A DNA stretch of 64,000 nt from Ditylenchus dipsaci (taxonomy: Eukaryota > Nematoda > Chromadorea > Rhabditida > Anguinidae). Of the stretch, positions 1 to 10,450 are shown in pieces. Both the position numbers and the translations under genes were made by a program. Position 1 is the first letter of the stretch. Every line of letters begins with the position of its first letter. The stretch is taken from NCBI GenBank assembly GCA_004194705.1, contig SADC01000581.1, positions 124,001-188,000 of the forward strand, in the 5' to 3' direction. The notes under the pieces were generated by a model. The model searched no databases, was not told where the DNA came from, and saw nothing but the letters and a program-made list of their open reading frames with translations.

Positions 1-1363
1 AAATCTTTTTGGAAATTTCGAAGAGTTCAGCGGCTTCATCGGTTGCCTTTCGCCTGAAAAATATTTAGAAGATATGTACTGAACAATATTTCAAACCTGT
101 AAATCTGGCCGAGCTCGGTGTACCTGGCGGTATCACTCGTCATGTCAGGCAACTGCCCAGAAAGAGGCAGATGTTGGTGGCGATCCAAGAAAACACGCGC
201 TGCAGCTGCAAATACCAGAAGGGACGAAGGAATTGGTTGAGATCATCTGCTTGTTTGCTTACCAGTTCAATGCAGGTTCCACCAGATTTTGGATCAGCTA
301 GCACCTTTTGAACTCCTTCGGACAACTACAATTAAGAGCATTGGGTAAGAAAGCTAAAATGACGATAAAATTACGTCATTGCGACAAAAAGTCTTAATCA
401 AATTGTTCTCCCTTCATTGAAGTTTTCTTCATCTAGGGAGCCGTTGCTGTCCGGTTTCGCATGCCCATCAAGATCTTTTCGAATTCTTTTCGCTTTTGAT
501 AGTTGACAAGAGAGCAGCCATTTGCTTCTTCACCAGCTATGGCCTTCCACTTCTCCAGCGCTTTGACGTAGAGAACGAGATAAGGAGTGTGAGAATGTTT
601 TTCATGATTCATGGCATCCAAATCCATAGAAGCGGCGAATTGTGAAAGCTCAGCAAACTCCTTGGTTAACCTAGAAAAAATTAAAATTTTCTTATCGATT
701 AAGCATTAATGAAAGAGAGAAACCTGAAGTCATGAGAAGGGTTTTCCGTGTGAGAATCCCAGACAGCATGCTGTTTGTAGCAAAGCCTTAGATACCCAAA
801 CATGCCACAGACTCGCGCGTAGATGTAATAGATATTTTTTTCGAAGAGGAAATCACCCAATTGCTCAGCTTTCTTCTCTGTTAAGTTCGTGCTGACCACC
901 AGCGAATAATTGAGCAGATCTTGAAGATCGAAGTTGACAAAGCTAACAAGACTGCAGCTGCCTCTGACGGAAGGATTCAATTCCTACAAAATAATAACTT
1001 TGATTTAGGAAAAGAAAACAATACGATATGAAAAATTACCAGCAAATTCTTGACAACAACTTCTGCTCGCGGTTTACCAATATCGCTTTCTGTCATGAAA
1101 AAGTTCTGACCCTGAAAGTCAAAAAATTCTGGTGAGTATTGAGATATGAGGGGTTAATACCAAATCTGTTTGCCCAATAACTGCATCATCGACGATATGA
1201 AAGCTTCCAAAGCCAGCAAGCACTAGATTCTTCAGGATTTCAGAGCATAAAGCGGATGATCCGATCACACAGATGCTAGCCTCTTTTATAGAACTTTGCC
1301 CCTCTTCTCCCACAAGCGGATTTGACGATCATAGCGCACACTCTCTTGCTGAAGCTGTGACAT
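1..1363 (-). CDS. NAE1: NEDD8-activating enzyme E1 regulatory subunit (NAE1/APP-BP1), 5' part, with three frame breaks
   Basis: NAE1 pairs with UBA3 to activate NEDD8 for cullin neddylation. The ATG is at 1363. Exons read 1363-1161, 1111-1040, 983-724, 670-about 410, 325-97 and 53 to beyond base 1, mostly with GT-AG borders. Recognised blocks are RYDRQIRLW at the N terminus, the Rossmann stretch EILKNLVLAGFGSFHIVDD, a GYLRLCYKQH segment, HEKHSHTPYLVLYVKALEKW, DEENFNEG and LPDMTSDTARYTELGQIYR, in the family order. Three single-base shifts are needed: near 1313 (G run after RQIRLW), near 455 (A run before KPDSNGS) and near 170 (T run after LQLQRVF). The donor after DEENFNEG is not clear. Each shift lies at a short homopolymer, so assembly error is plausible; a decaying copy is the alternative. 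The gene continues off the left edge. Confidence 0.9.
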
Positions 1364-2201
1364 AGCCTGAATTATAAGAAAGAAATTTCGTGAAAATACA
1401 AAAAAATCAAGAAAGTAAGAATAAAGTCGAATTTCCTCAAATCTTTCTCCATAGTTATAATAGTGACTTCAAAACAACAATTGCTTCTTCAGGCCACAAA
1501 GAGGGACGGATCAACAAAAATTTGACTGAATTTTTTTAAAAAGATTTGAACTTCTTTCATTGGCATAACGCAAATTTTGAAAATGGAACAATTTCAAAGT
1601 ATATTTATGAGTTGTCCTCACAAAGTACCAAATTAGGCTCAAATCGAAAACACCCGTCGAAATCATTAAATCTCAAAGAGCGGAGGGGGGAGAAACTTTA
1701 CATACGCATCCCCTTAAGTCACAAGTTCGACTACCACTGGCTGCAGACCTTATTTTTTCTCTCCTTTGATTCTCAAGTTTGGTTTCAAAATGTAGCTAAG
1801 ATCCTTAGCTTTCATTTGAGCTATCCCACAGAAAAAAAGTTAGTATAAAGTTAGAGCTAGAATTTGAAAACCTTCTACGGTGTTCAATTCCATGACATCC
1901 TACCCAGGACTATCCCAGTACTTTTCGGTAGTATCCTGGAACTGACGTTTTTTCCCAATTTTAATTTACATACTCATTTGCAACCTCACACTCAAAATGT
2001 AGCCCGGCTTTTTGCCGTCATTTTCAGCATACGGTTGTTTAAAATAATGTGAATAGAGATCACAAAAAATCGCATTTCCTAAATAATACTGAAATCCTAC
2101 CCCTCAATAGTACTCATTTCTTCTCCAGTCAAACCTTCGCTGGCTATCTTGCTTTTATAAAGTGATTCTGGTGTGTAAAATTTCTATCTGGTTCCCCATG
2201 A
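1364..2201. other. Intergenic, no gene seen
   Basis: AT-rich sequence between the NAE1 start and the first MITE. Two plus-strand open frames (1546-1848, 1864-2052) have low-complexity translations without recognisable motifs or splice context. It may contain the divergent promoter of NAE1, but no element stands out. Confidence 0.4.
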
Positions 2202-2440
2202 CTTAAAGGGGCATGCCCGTGCCCGACACGGAGAAAAGGCGGGGACAAGCACTTTTTTTTCTCGATCAAGTTTTACATGCTTACGCATTCAGATTTCTTA
2301 AGTTTTCTGCCTGGTTTTTAAAAGTAGTATAGGGTCATTAATATTAGATTTGACGCAAAACGAGTGAAAAATAGAACGATTCAAAAAAAATTGTTGGTCC
2401 CGCCTTAACTTTTTAAAACGCACGGGCATGCCCCTTTAAG
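2202..2440. mobile_element. MITE of the AAAGGGGC family, copy 1
   Basis: A 239 bp element whose first and last 21 bases (starting CTTAAAGGGGCATGCC) are exact inverted repeats. The interior carries GAGAAAAGGCG and GACGCAAAACGAGTGAAAAAT, shared with the copy at 12761-13002. The ends include TTAA/TA, so either a piggyBac-like TTAA or a Tc1-like TA target duplication would fit. Other elements at 38893, 42131 and 53606 share the AAAGG(G) ends and a different common core. Confidence 0.85.
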
Positions 2441-2529
2441 TATAGCTTAAATACCTTAACTTTCGGTAGAAATCTTTGTTAGCCACTATAATTTTTCATT
2501 GTATCGCGTTTTACAGAAAACTTTACGTA

Positions 2530-2784
2530 ATGGAGTCACGATCTCAAACGAATCTGAATGAAGCCAATGAAAAAGCCAAAAACAATCAAGGAGAAGCAAA
2601 TAAGGTCGGTCAAAGGCATTCTTCTGCCAGGGATGCAAGTCCGATCCCGTCTGTCGCTCCAATCTGGCCGAAAAGCAAAGATCCAATTCCACCAGAGTTA
2701 GGCAAAAGAATGGTAGCAAGGCAAGAAATCATCAAGATAGTTGAACAAGTCAGGAGAGAAGTCTGGGGGACTACGCCAAAGTAA
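2530..2784 (+). CDS. Small hydrophilic protein, unknown (84 aa)
   Basis: A splice-acceptor-like TTTTACAG lies 15 bp before the ATG. The 84 codon frame is basic and hydrophilic (MESRSQTNLNEANEKAK at the start, a Pro/Ser-rich middle, then a likely helix ending VEQVRREVWGTTPK) and closes with TAA. I recognise no family. It could be a short gene with a 5' UTR intron, a terminal exon with upstream exons missed, or a transposon-captured exon like those in elements A to C. Codon use looks coding rather than random AT-rich DNA. Confidence 0.4.
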   Translation: MESRSQTNLNEANEKAKNNQGEANKVGQRHSSARDASPIPSVAPIWPKSKDPIPPELGKRMVARQEIIKIVEQVRREVWGTTPK

Positions 2785-2972
2785 TCATTTATTTTCTAAT
2801 TTTCTAACTAGGGGCCCGCAGTTGGGAAAGGTTAAGAAAAGCTGCGCTTTTGAACTGCTTCTAGAGCAGCGCTTACGCGCTGCCTTATTGATTGTGAGCC
2901 CTCCAGGTGGATATTATTCAGTAAAACTGGCATTCAGTCCGCCAGAACGTTGTCGTTGAGGGTTTCACGCCC

Positions 2973-3560
2973 TTAATGGACCTTGACCTTTCGTAGACAT
3001 TGGCCCGGTACCTGGCCGCTTCGCGGCCCTTGGAGATTATTGGTAGCTATTGACTTTTCGTAGACATTGGCCCGGTACATGCCGCTGCGCGCCCTTGGAG
3101 GCCCTTGGAGGCCCTTGGTGGTCTTTGACCTTTCGTAGACCTTGGCCCGGTACCTGGCTGCTTCGCAGCCCTTGAAGGCCCTTGGTAGCCCTTGACCTTT
3201 CGTAGACATTGGCCCGGTACCTGGCCGCTTCGCGCCCTTGGAGGGCCTTGGTAGCCAAGCGAGATTCAAACACCCTTCTAATTGTACACGGTCGCTTAAC
3301 GTCTCTGGGAAGCCAGTTTGGAAGACCCTGGCACCGGTACCTGGACGCTTTGCGGACTTAGCAGGCTCTTGGCGACTCTCGAACGTTCGTGAAGCTTGAC
3401 CCGGTACCTGCCACCTTCGCGGCTCTTGGAGGCTCTTGGCGACTCTTGACCGTTCGTGAAGCTTGACCCGGTACCTGGCCGCTTCGCGGCCCTTGGAGGC
3501 TCTCGGGACTCTTGATCCTTCGTGCAAATCGAGCATTACATGGCCGCTTCGCGGCCCTTG
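2973..3560. repeat. GC-rich minisatellite, about 60-65 bp unit
   Basis: About nine imperfect direct repeats of a unit built on TTGACCTTTCGTAGACATTG, GCCCGGTACCTGGCC, the mini-palindrome GGCCGCTTCGCGGCC and CTTGGAGGCCCTTGG. GC content is far above the surroundings. Long open frames on the minus strand are periodic by-products of the repeat. Variant units near 3380-3480 replace the CTTTCGTAGACATTG segment with CGTTCGTGAAGCTTG, showing two interleaved subtypes. Confidence 0.9.
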
Positions 3561-3682
3561 AAGGTCAACAAACCCTAGAGCATTGACCCGTGGCCGGGTA
3601 AGTTATGAAAAACACGGTATGGGTATCGAGGTGTCCTTAAAACATATTTTTTTTGCTAGTTGAAATACTTTTTTGACCTTCA

Positions 3683-4181
3683 GAGCTGGGAGTCAGATAT
3701 ACACGGAGCTGGGCCATGATCTACGAGCATATGTAGAAAGACATTTCATCGAAGTTTCACCGGGTGAAAGTCAGGGTACCTGACTTGTAAGACCCATTGT
3801 AGAAAATTTCCATTTTTAGAATAACGATAAAGTTGTGTGGAAGTATCATCCGATCCAAGTTTACTGCGCAAATTGTGAAGAACCGGTCATAACAGTGGTC
3901 AATTACAAGTGGGGCTGCCTGACTACCTTCAGTTTCATCATTTCGCTGTTCTCTTTGTAGGTTTTTTTCGTTTTTCATCCAAGTCTACCGTCCTTTTCTA
4001 GCCTGTTCTGCTGCTGTTTCGTCGCTATGAAATTGAACACGCTAAAGGTGACTCCATATTTGTCATAGGCCACTATGTAATTCATCGTCTCGTTTAGGAT
4101 GTTGAACATTTCTGCCCACACAAAAAAGATGGATGTGGTTTGCTCCTCGGTACATACAAGCGGACTTTTATTGGTCAGTGA
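3683..4181 (+). CDS. LITAF-domain membrane protein
   Basis: LITAF/SIMPLE-type proteins sit on endosomal membranes through a zinc-stabilised amphipathic hairpin. Three exons join in phase: 3820-3956, 4002-4047 and 4098-4181 (TGA). They give the whole domain: HPIQVYCANCEEPVITVV (first Cys pair), a Gly-Thr step, the hydrophobic insert FSFIISLFSFLFCCCF, then DVEHFCPHKKDGCG and a terminal LGTYKRTF. The second knuckle reads CPHKKDGC rather than CPxC, so its spacing is wider than usual. A likely upstream exon (about 3683-3740, frame GSQIYTELGHDLRAY) follows a CTTCAG acceptor, but its donor and the true start are unsure. The exons are short with very small introns (45 and 50 bp). The domain call is strong; the 5' end is not. 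Confidence 0.8.
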
Positions 4182-4750
4182 AAGTGTCTAAATTCTTTAG
4201 TTTCATTGGACATATTTACTATGCTATGTCTGTTAAATGTGAATAATAAATACCAGTCCTTCGGTTTGTGGCTTAATTTTTTTTAGTCGGGCTGAGTTGT
4301 CTTAAGAAATTCGTCGAAAAGTCGTTTATTAATTTACTTTCTTCAGGAAACTTTACAGTAGTCGTATAGAATACGTTTAATTTCAGTAACAATTCATGGA
4401 ATGGTCTATTTTCTTTTGGTGGTTTTAATATTTTATGTTATAGTTGCTTGTATTGCTGGCGAAGAACGGAGTTTTGGAACAATACTGAGTTTTGTAATAT
4501 CTGTCCACGTCCAGAATTTGCCTGTTTGCCTCTAATGAATAGCGTTGTTTAGTCGAGGGAAGCACAGCAGAATTAGTGGTTGTAACTGATTGGGCCCTCT
4601 GTTGGCCTATAGGTCGGCCTGCAGAGTTATGGGTGATCTGAAAAAAGTTTTTTTAGACATTCCCAGAATGCGATTTAAAGTTTTATTACTTGATTGCCAC
4701 CAATCGGAACACCAATCTGTGCTGGGATCACAAAAGCGACACTAACTCGA

Positions 4751-4999
4751 TTACGCATCATTATCTCCTGTTTCTTGAGCTGCAACTTCTGCTTCGAAAT
4801 ACCCGTTTCGGTATATATAGGCCTTTAAAAAGCGGTTTTTACATACGATTAGAACTAGAATCGACTTACTTAAACCAGCAAGGAAAAAGTAGTCTCGCAG
4901 GATCCAGAGATTAAAGGCAAACCAGGAAGCTAGGCACAAAATACCAAAGGCATAATAGAGTTCAAGGCGATATTCAGAAAGTTGAAAAAGTAGCTTCAC
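4751..4999 (-). CDS. C-terminal exons of an unknown membrane protein
   Basis: An exon from 4999 (after ATTAAG) encodes two likely membrane helices around YAFGILCLASWFAF and RDYFFLAGL and ends at a GTAAGT donor at about 4870. A second piece after TTTTAAAG (4822) gives AYIYRNGYFEAEVAAQETG and a stop at 4751. The phase across the 47 bp intron does not close cleanly, so either the border differs or a base is missing. The family is not recognised. Earlier exons should lie above 5000, but that stretch runs into a repeat. Confidence 0.4.
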   Translation of the reverse strand: MKLLFQLSEYRLELYYAFGILCLASWFAFNLWILRDYFFLAGLSKSILVLIVCKNRFLKAYIYRNGYFEAEVAAQETGDNDA

Positions 5000-5409
5000 C
5001 TTAATTAAAGTAAATATATATAAAGATGATTCAGCAAACATATAAAATACCTTGGCAGCTGTTTGATGTAATCAAGGAGAATATTTTATATTTTCTACAT
5101 AGGCATTAAATGAATTCGTTTGCTACTGGTAGCTCTAAACATTTTTACTTTACTATCCAATTCCAAAGCGGCGCTACCAATACAGTCGACTCCCTCTATA
5201 GTGGTTGCCTTGACCAGATCAAGTTGGTTGATTGAATTCGACCCCCAGCTAGGCTCAAACTTTTTTACCCTAATTAACCTTATACTAGGTGTAATAGTTT
5301 GCATAAAAATATGTAATCCTTTTGGAAAAAAGGGCTGGTAAATCACAAATTCATGGCCGTTTTTGACCCGACCTTTAAAACTTTCGATTGAAAATCGGCG
5401 ATTTGACAT

Positions 5410-7240
5410 TAAAAGCTCTGCACATGGTTGCAGTGACGAATCTCCCACGGGGAGTGATCAAGTGGAGGAGATAACCTCATATTCGTGTTCTCGACCGCGA
5501 TTTCATGAGAAAGCCGCGCGTTTTTTCGATTCTGAGAAAAAAATTTGGACCACAGGGGGTATCATGGTTTTTTAGTCAAAATTTGAATTGGCGCCTTTCG
5601 AATTTTAAAGGGAATAAGGGCTGTATTGGGAGGGGAAGGGACTAGAAGAGCGCCACTTTGATGGCAGAAAGTTAGAAAAGTGAATGTTTGTATTTTTCGA
5701 CCGTCTTACCATGTTCTTCAACTGGGCCGTGGCAAAAGGAAACTCTATATGCATTTTTTGATCAAGAGTACTTCTCTTAATTATGTCTAAGGTAAGTGAG
5801 TGCGCGCATTGCTAACTCTCAAGCCCCCTGCGCCCCCTTCGGGGGCGCAGGGGGCTTGGGGGCTTGGAGTTGAGATGCGCACACCCACATACCTTAGACA
5901 CAAATCACTCGAAAGTGACTCTGGATGCATGAAAAAGCATGCATACCAGAGTTTATTTATGAGGTAGCCCCAGTCAACAAAACTATGTTCAACATCTTCC
6001 TTTTCACACTAAATTGGCCCTTTTTTGGTCCTTTCCCACCCTAATATGGCCTTAAATCCCTTCAAAATGGTCAAAATAGGTATATTTGGGTGGTCCAAAA
6101 CTCAATTTTTTATTGACTAGAACACAAAAATAATGCCTTTTTCGAGCTTCTGAGGCAATTTTAAGTCGATATAAAGTGTTTGGAAACACTTTAAAAAAAT
6201 TCATTTGGGGGGGGGGGTAGGTATACTCCGGTAGCGCCAAAATTTTCAAGATTTTAAAATAATCCACCAGGGAGATTAATCAAAAATACATTCGGTGTAA
6301 AAAAGTTCAGATATTTTGAAATTTTTCGAATTTAAGGCAGTTTGAAGTCTTCCCATTAATTTTGTCAAGTCGACTAGAAATAAGATTAAAATGTCAAAAA
6401 TTTATTTTATGGCCAGTTACGGAAATCAAGCGGCCGGAGAACTCCTTGACAAAATTTGTTATTTGAGGTTTTTTTCTACCCACCATGCAATTAGGGTCTT
6501 TAGAGCAATAAAATTTAAATAAAGGAAACTTAATTGAAGGGTTGTCGACGCGTCGAAATTTTCTAAGAGTTGACAACCCTAGACGTATGTCCTTAATTGT
6601 AGCCACTAAACCTACTGAAAGGCTACAGATATTAGATTGTGTAGTCTAAAGGGTCGGAATTATACAACACTTTGCTTTAAATTCCTGAAAATATAATGAG
6701 TATTGATTTAATTCATAAATGATCCTGAATTTTTAGCTATTCTTGGCAAAGATCGTGTGTTCAACCGGTTATACATTGAAAAAGAAGACTTCCACAATTT
6801 CGACAAGTCCAAACGCAGGGGGCGCAGGGGGCTTGGAGTTGAGATGCGCACACCCACATACCTTAGACACAAATCACTCGAAAGTGACTCTCGATGCATG
6901 AAAAAGCATGCATATCAGAGTTTATTTATGCGGTAGGCCCCAGTATTCAAAACTGTGTTCAACATCTTCTTGTTAGTGGGCCCTCTATGATTAGTGGCTT
7001 CTTTCATTCCCTTCTCTTCCCAATACCGCCCTTAATCCCTTTAAAATTCAAAAGGCGCCAATTTAAAATTTTTCAAATTTTAACTAAAAAACCATGATAT
7101 TCCCTGTGGTTCAAATTTTTTTCTCAGAATCAAAAAAAAACAGCCGCTTTCTCATGAAATTGAGGTCGAGAAACACTAATATGATGTTATTTCCTCCACC
7201 TGATCACTCCCGTGGGGGGGGATTCTGAACTCAAGCCCTA
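5410..7240. mobile_element. Large foldback element with internal direct repeats
   Basis: The left arm (about 5430-5700) and right arm (about 6960-7240) are inverted copies containing GATCAAGTGGAGGAGATAAC, a CTCATGAAAT box and GGCGCCAATT. A shorter, near-palindromic relative sits at 20918-21424. Inside, a block running GCGCACACCCACATACCTTA to a GAGTTTATTTATG box occurs twice in direct orientation (about 5875-5990 and 6838-6960) and again at 52395-52510. No transposase is seen, so this is a non-autonomous element, perhaps two nested ones. Confidence 0.7.
5821..5857. repeat. Perfect GC-rich hairpin
   Basis: A 17 bp perfect inverted repeat (AAGCCCCCTGCGCCCCC) around a TTC loop, inside the foldback at 5410-7240. 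A shortened version is present at 52345-52372 in the related repeat. Confidence 0.85.
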
Positions 7241-7676
7241 CACATATTCTTCAACTACCAATTCTTCAACCGGACAATTCTTCAACCATGCTAAGCTTCA
7301 CGTTTTGGTGGTTTTATCCAACTTTTTCGATCGGCATCAAACAAGTTATATATCATATGAAGCTTACATTCTGAGCTACCTTTTTGCAAGATTCAGGCTG
7401 TATATTCGACAGTTTTTAAAGGCAAAACGCAAAAAGTACGTGAAAATCGTGTTTTTGGTAACTTCTACGGGATTTTGCGGCACGTCTTCAAAAAAAAGCT
7501 GCGAATCCGCGGCTCAAAGCTTGCGAAAAGATAGCCCTGAATGTTAGGTTTCGAATGACATATAATTGGCTTGATGTCAAACAAAAAAGGATGAACAAAA
7601 CCACAAAAAGTAATGCTTGGCATGGTTGAAGAATTGTTCGGTCGAAGAATTAGTAGTTGAAGAATATGTGTAGAGC
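7237..7676. mobile_element. TIR element with ATTCTTCAAC repeats in its arms
   Basis: Arms of about 62 bp, each with three copies of ATTCTTCAAC/ATTCTTCGAC, are inverted at the two ends (TACACATATTCTTCAACTAC and its complement). The 440 bp interior holds a short open frame (7212-7547) with no recognisable product. It sits at the right edge of the 5410-7240 foldback. Confidence 0.75.
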
Positions 7677-8685
7677 TTATTCAAAGTTTCTAAAAGCCAC
7701 CCCTAGCACTAAAATATTTTCCTGAATTTAAAATAATTTAAGCAAGGTCCAAAAAATTTTTGTCTACAAATTCACACAAATTTAGCTGAGATATACTTAA
7801 AAATAGGTGAGTGGTACGTTTTTTTAGATAATTCAAAAACGTACTGGCTGTGCGCCATACTGTTGATTGTCAAAACAAATGTTTCTTTTCGGCGCTAACA
7901 CTAAAATGAAGACTAATATAAAATGATGGAGAAAGGACAAGGGGTAACTTAGTTTCCTTTCTGGCCAAAAATAAAGAGGGATTTTAGATAAAGAGGCAAA
8001 GAGAATATAGACAAAGAAGAGGGCTAAACATGCACAACTCTACTTCTTTCAAGGTTGTATATTAGTCAGGAAGAAGGGCATGGGAAAATAAGCCACTAAA
8101 ACAATTTAGGAAGCAACCATTTTCAAACAAGTGCTGACGTTTCAAAGACGGCGAGACGTTGATCTCCACTTGAAAAATAAATATTTCCAGGCAACCATTT
8201 TTTTCTAAATTTGTAACGAGCAAAGAAAAGAATAACTTTTTTTTGGTTATTGACACGCAAAGTATTTCTTTTAACACTTGTTTCGTAGGCGAATAGTGGG
8301 GTTAAGAGCAAAAGAAGAGGAATAGCTGCAAATTGAATCAATTTCAAAATGTCCTCCTCAATAATAATCCAGTGTCAAAAACAGATACTTACACAAAGGA
8401 ATAAATAGAACATGTTTAAACTTGCAACTCTCGACGCCAATTGAATTAAAGGCTGTATGTGAAATGTACCGCCTAATGTACATGTAAGTACCTGTATGAA
8501 ATTGGCCGCCTTTTGGGCAGGAGCAGCCTGTGCCAATTCAAATTGTGCCACCGCAAATGTGCCAAAATCAAAAGCAATATTCGGTAAATATTATTTGATA
8601 AACTATCGGTTAATCGAAAACTAATCGGAAACCGGTTCTCCTTCAGCTTTCCCGAATTTCGCTTTCCCTTCTTACTTATCCTAAA
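7677..8685. other. Non-coding stretch with a possible membrane exon
   Basis: Mostly AT-rich without gene structure. On the minus strand 8347-8290 there is a hydrophobic run (LIQFAAIPLLLLLTPLFA) near a splice-like site, and 8450-8389 is a short open exon-like piece. These could belong to the gene starting at 8908, but nothing proves it. Confidence 0.3.
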
Positions 8686-8908
8686 TTAACCAAGTAATTT
8701 ATCAAAGACCAAACATAGTACACACAGTTTACGATATACGAAAAACGCAATGATAATACCAAGCACGTACCAAATGCGCTCCAGTGAAAGACTGAACGTA
8801 TAAAAATCAGTGTTATAAAATAACTTGGACGCACCCAATAAGCACGAAGAAACGGTTCCACTTCTCCAGCTGCGGCCAAACACCCTCATTTTGAGCAGAC
8901 AGAGCCAT
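8686..8908 (-). CDS. Small single-pass membrane protein, unknown
   Basis: The ATG is at 8908 (MALSAQNEGVWPQLEKWNRF). Exon 1 ends at 8835 on a GTGCGT donor; exon 2 starts at 8791 after TTCAG and closes with TAA at 8686, with phases matching. The 59-60 residue product has one strong membrane helix (WYVLGIIIAFFVYRKLCVLC) followed by a short tail. The family is not recognised. The tidy splice fit and amino-acid make-up suggest a real gene. Confidence 0.45.
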
Positions 8909-8999
8909 AAGATCTAAAAACGTAGCTGCTTTTAGGTACATTAGCAGTGAATAAGATTCACAAAGTTAAGAGGTGGCTTATTAGAAGCTGTTGGTCTAT

Positions 9000-9115
9000 T
9001 ACCGTATAACCTCTATTAATCCCCCACCCTCTATTAAACCCCCACCCTCTAATAATCCTTCACCCCCCGAGGGGGTTGAACAATAATCCCCACCCTCTAA
9101 TAATCCCCCTCTCCG
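9000..9115. mobile_element. Left end of a TACCGTA-type terminal-repeat element
   Basis: Starts TACCGTATAACCTCTATTAA and continues with repeated CCCCCACCCTCTAATAATCC boxes. The matching inverted terminus, AGAGGTTATACGGTA, is at 12388. The two ends may bracket a 3.4 kb insertion that encloses element A, or belong to separate copies. Confidence 0.6.
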
Positions 9116-9460
9116 ATTTTAAGGGCGGCTGCACCGCTTTTTTTAAACATTTTTCTACTTAATTTTCATGTTTAAACTCAATAATTGTCATTCCACAAAC
9201 GTGACTTGACCCAATAACATTCATCTTTTATTTTGATCAGCTATTTTTATTGATGTATTCAAAGAAGATTTCGTTTTCGTTATCAGAGTAGCAGCCTTCT
9301 TTTTATCGTCCTGCCATCTCGACCTAGTTCTTATTTCTGATTTTGCAAAAAATTTCCAGGGCCTTCGATTGACCTACCTCGTTTTAAGCATGCTATTGTG
9401 TGTCTTCTAATCCTGCTCGAGACGCAAACTTAGTAACTGCGTTGAAATATTGAGATTTAC

Positions 9461-9703
9461 CTTTGGACGGTTTGACAATTTCCCGCCACTCTCGATCGAC
9501 CCATTCTAAGGCGACCTCAAATGCTGGCGCCATTGGATCGCCGTGAACTGCATCCGTAAATTCGACAAAGGAATGAATACCAATGAACCAAAATGATGTG
9601 AACGAAACGAACTACTTAATCCTGTGTTCATAGCATTTGCACTTTTAGGTTCATAGCAAATGACATCTGGATGAAAGAAAAATGTGTCATCGTTATTATC
9701 CAT
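9461..9703 (-). CDS. Hypothetical exon pair, frameshifted
   Basis: The frame opens at 9703 with MDNNDDTFFFHPDVICYEPK. After a one-base shift near 9567 it continues with FVEFTDAVHGDPMAPAFEV and EWVDREWREIVKPSK to a GTAAAT donor at 9461. The composition is protein-like (Trp, Asp, Glu spread evenly), but I recognise no family. It lies just outside the left terminal repeat of element A and inside the outer TACCGTA ends. Confidence 0.35.
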
Positions 9704-10143
9704 AACAATAAACTACAAAAACCTGTTCAACTATTGCGATTGCTATATCACTAACAATGTTTACGAAATAATAATACTGGCGTTGCGTAGAGTTGAGAGA
9801 CTCGGCATTGCTACCCACGGGGTTTCAAAAATCGAATTTGTGTTCAGTAGGGATTTTTGCGCCAATTCAAAAATTTCATCCTAGTTTATCAATTTTATGT
9901 TAATTTCCATTTTCCTTTGCTTCAGTCATTTATGAATAATTTGTAGCAAGTTTTGTCAAGTTTGCTGACTGTAAGATTCCCTGTGATCTGGGCTATCAAT
10001 AGAGCCATCACTCACCCAAAAACCATCGAAATTTAGAAAATTTTGATTGATTATCCTTAAAAAATATCGAAATAAGAATTTGAGTGTCGTTCTAAAAAAG
10101 CTTGAATGCTCTTTTGAATTGATTCTTTTCTGAGAAAAGCAAT

Positions 10144-10380
10144 CTAGGGATTGATAGAGGAGTAATTTTACTGCATTTTGGTACCAAGGACGTATGCAAA
10201 AAATGCAAATTTAGGGTGTCTTATGCAAAATTTAGATGGAAAACGCAAAAACCCTATTTTCACTCGAGAAAATGCCAGTTGTTTGCTGTTGATGGTCTTT
10301 CGTTTGTAAAACTCTTGGTTTTGAAAATTCTATTTTGGTAAAAAGATAGAAGAGATTCTTAACTTTCTTTTGGTATATAA
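10144..10380 (+). promoter_or_regulatory. Shared upstream block, copy A
   Basis: The block starts near GATAGAGGAGTAA and runs through TGCATTTTGGTACCAAGGAC, ATGCAAAAAATGCAAATTTA and GGAAAACGCAAAAACCC to CTTTTGGTATATAA. The same order of boxes is found at 32633-32865 and 46432-46665. The terminal GGTATATA resembles a TATA box 70 bp before the ATG at 10451. Confidence 0.7.
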
Positions 10381-10450
10381 AAATGCTCAAAAAATGCAAA
10401 ATTTGAGGTTTTCAATGCAAATGAAATTCGAAATAATTTTAGATCTGAAG

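Noticed and set aside
2973..3536. 187-residue open frame on the minus strand
   Set aside because: It is periodic translation of the GC-rich minisatellite; residues repeat with the DNA unit.
3757..3978. 73-residue minus-strand open frame
   Set aside because: Antisense to the LITAF exon, which has splice sites and recognisable cysteine motifs.
5095..5448. 117-residue minus-strand open frame
   Set aside because: Runs into the left arm of the 5410-7240 foldback; no motif or splice support.
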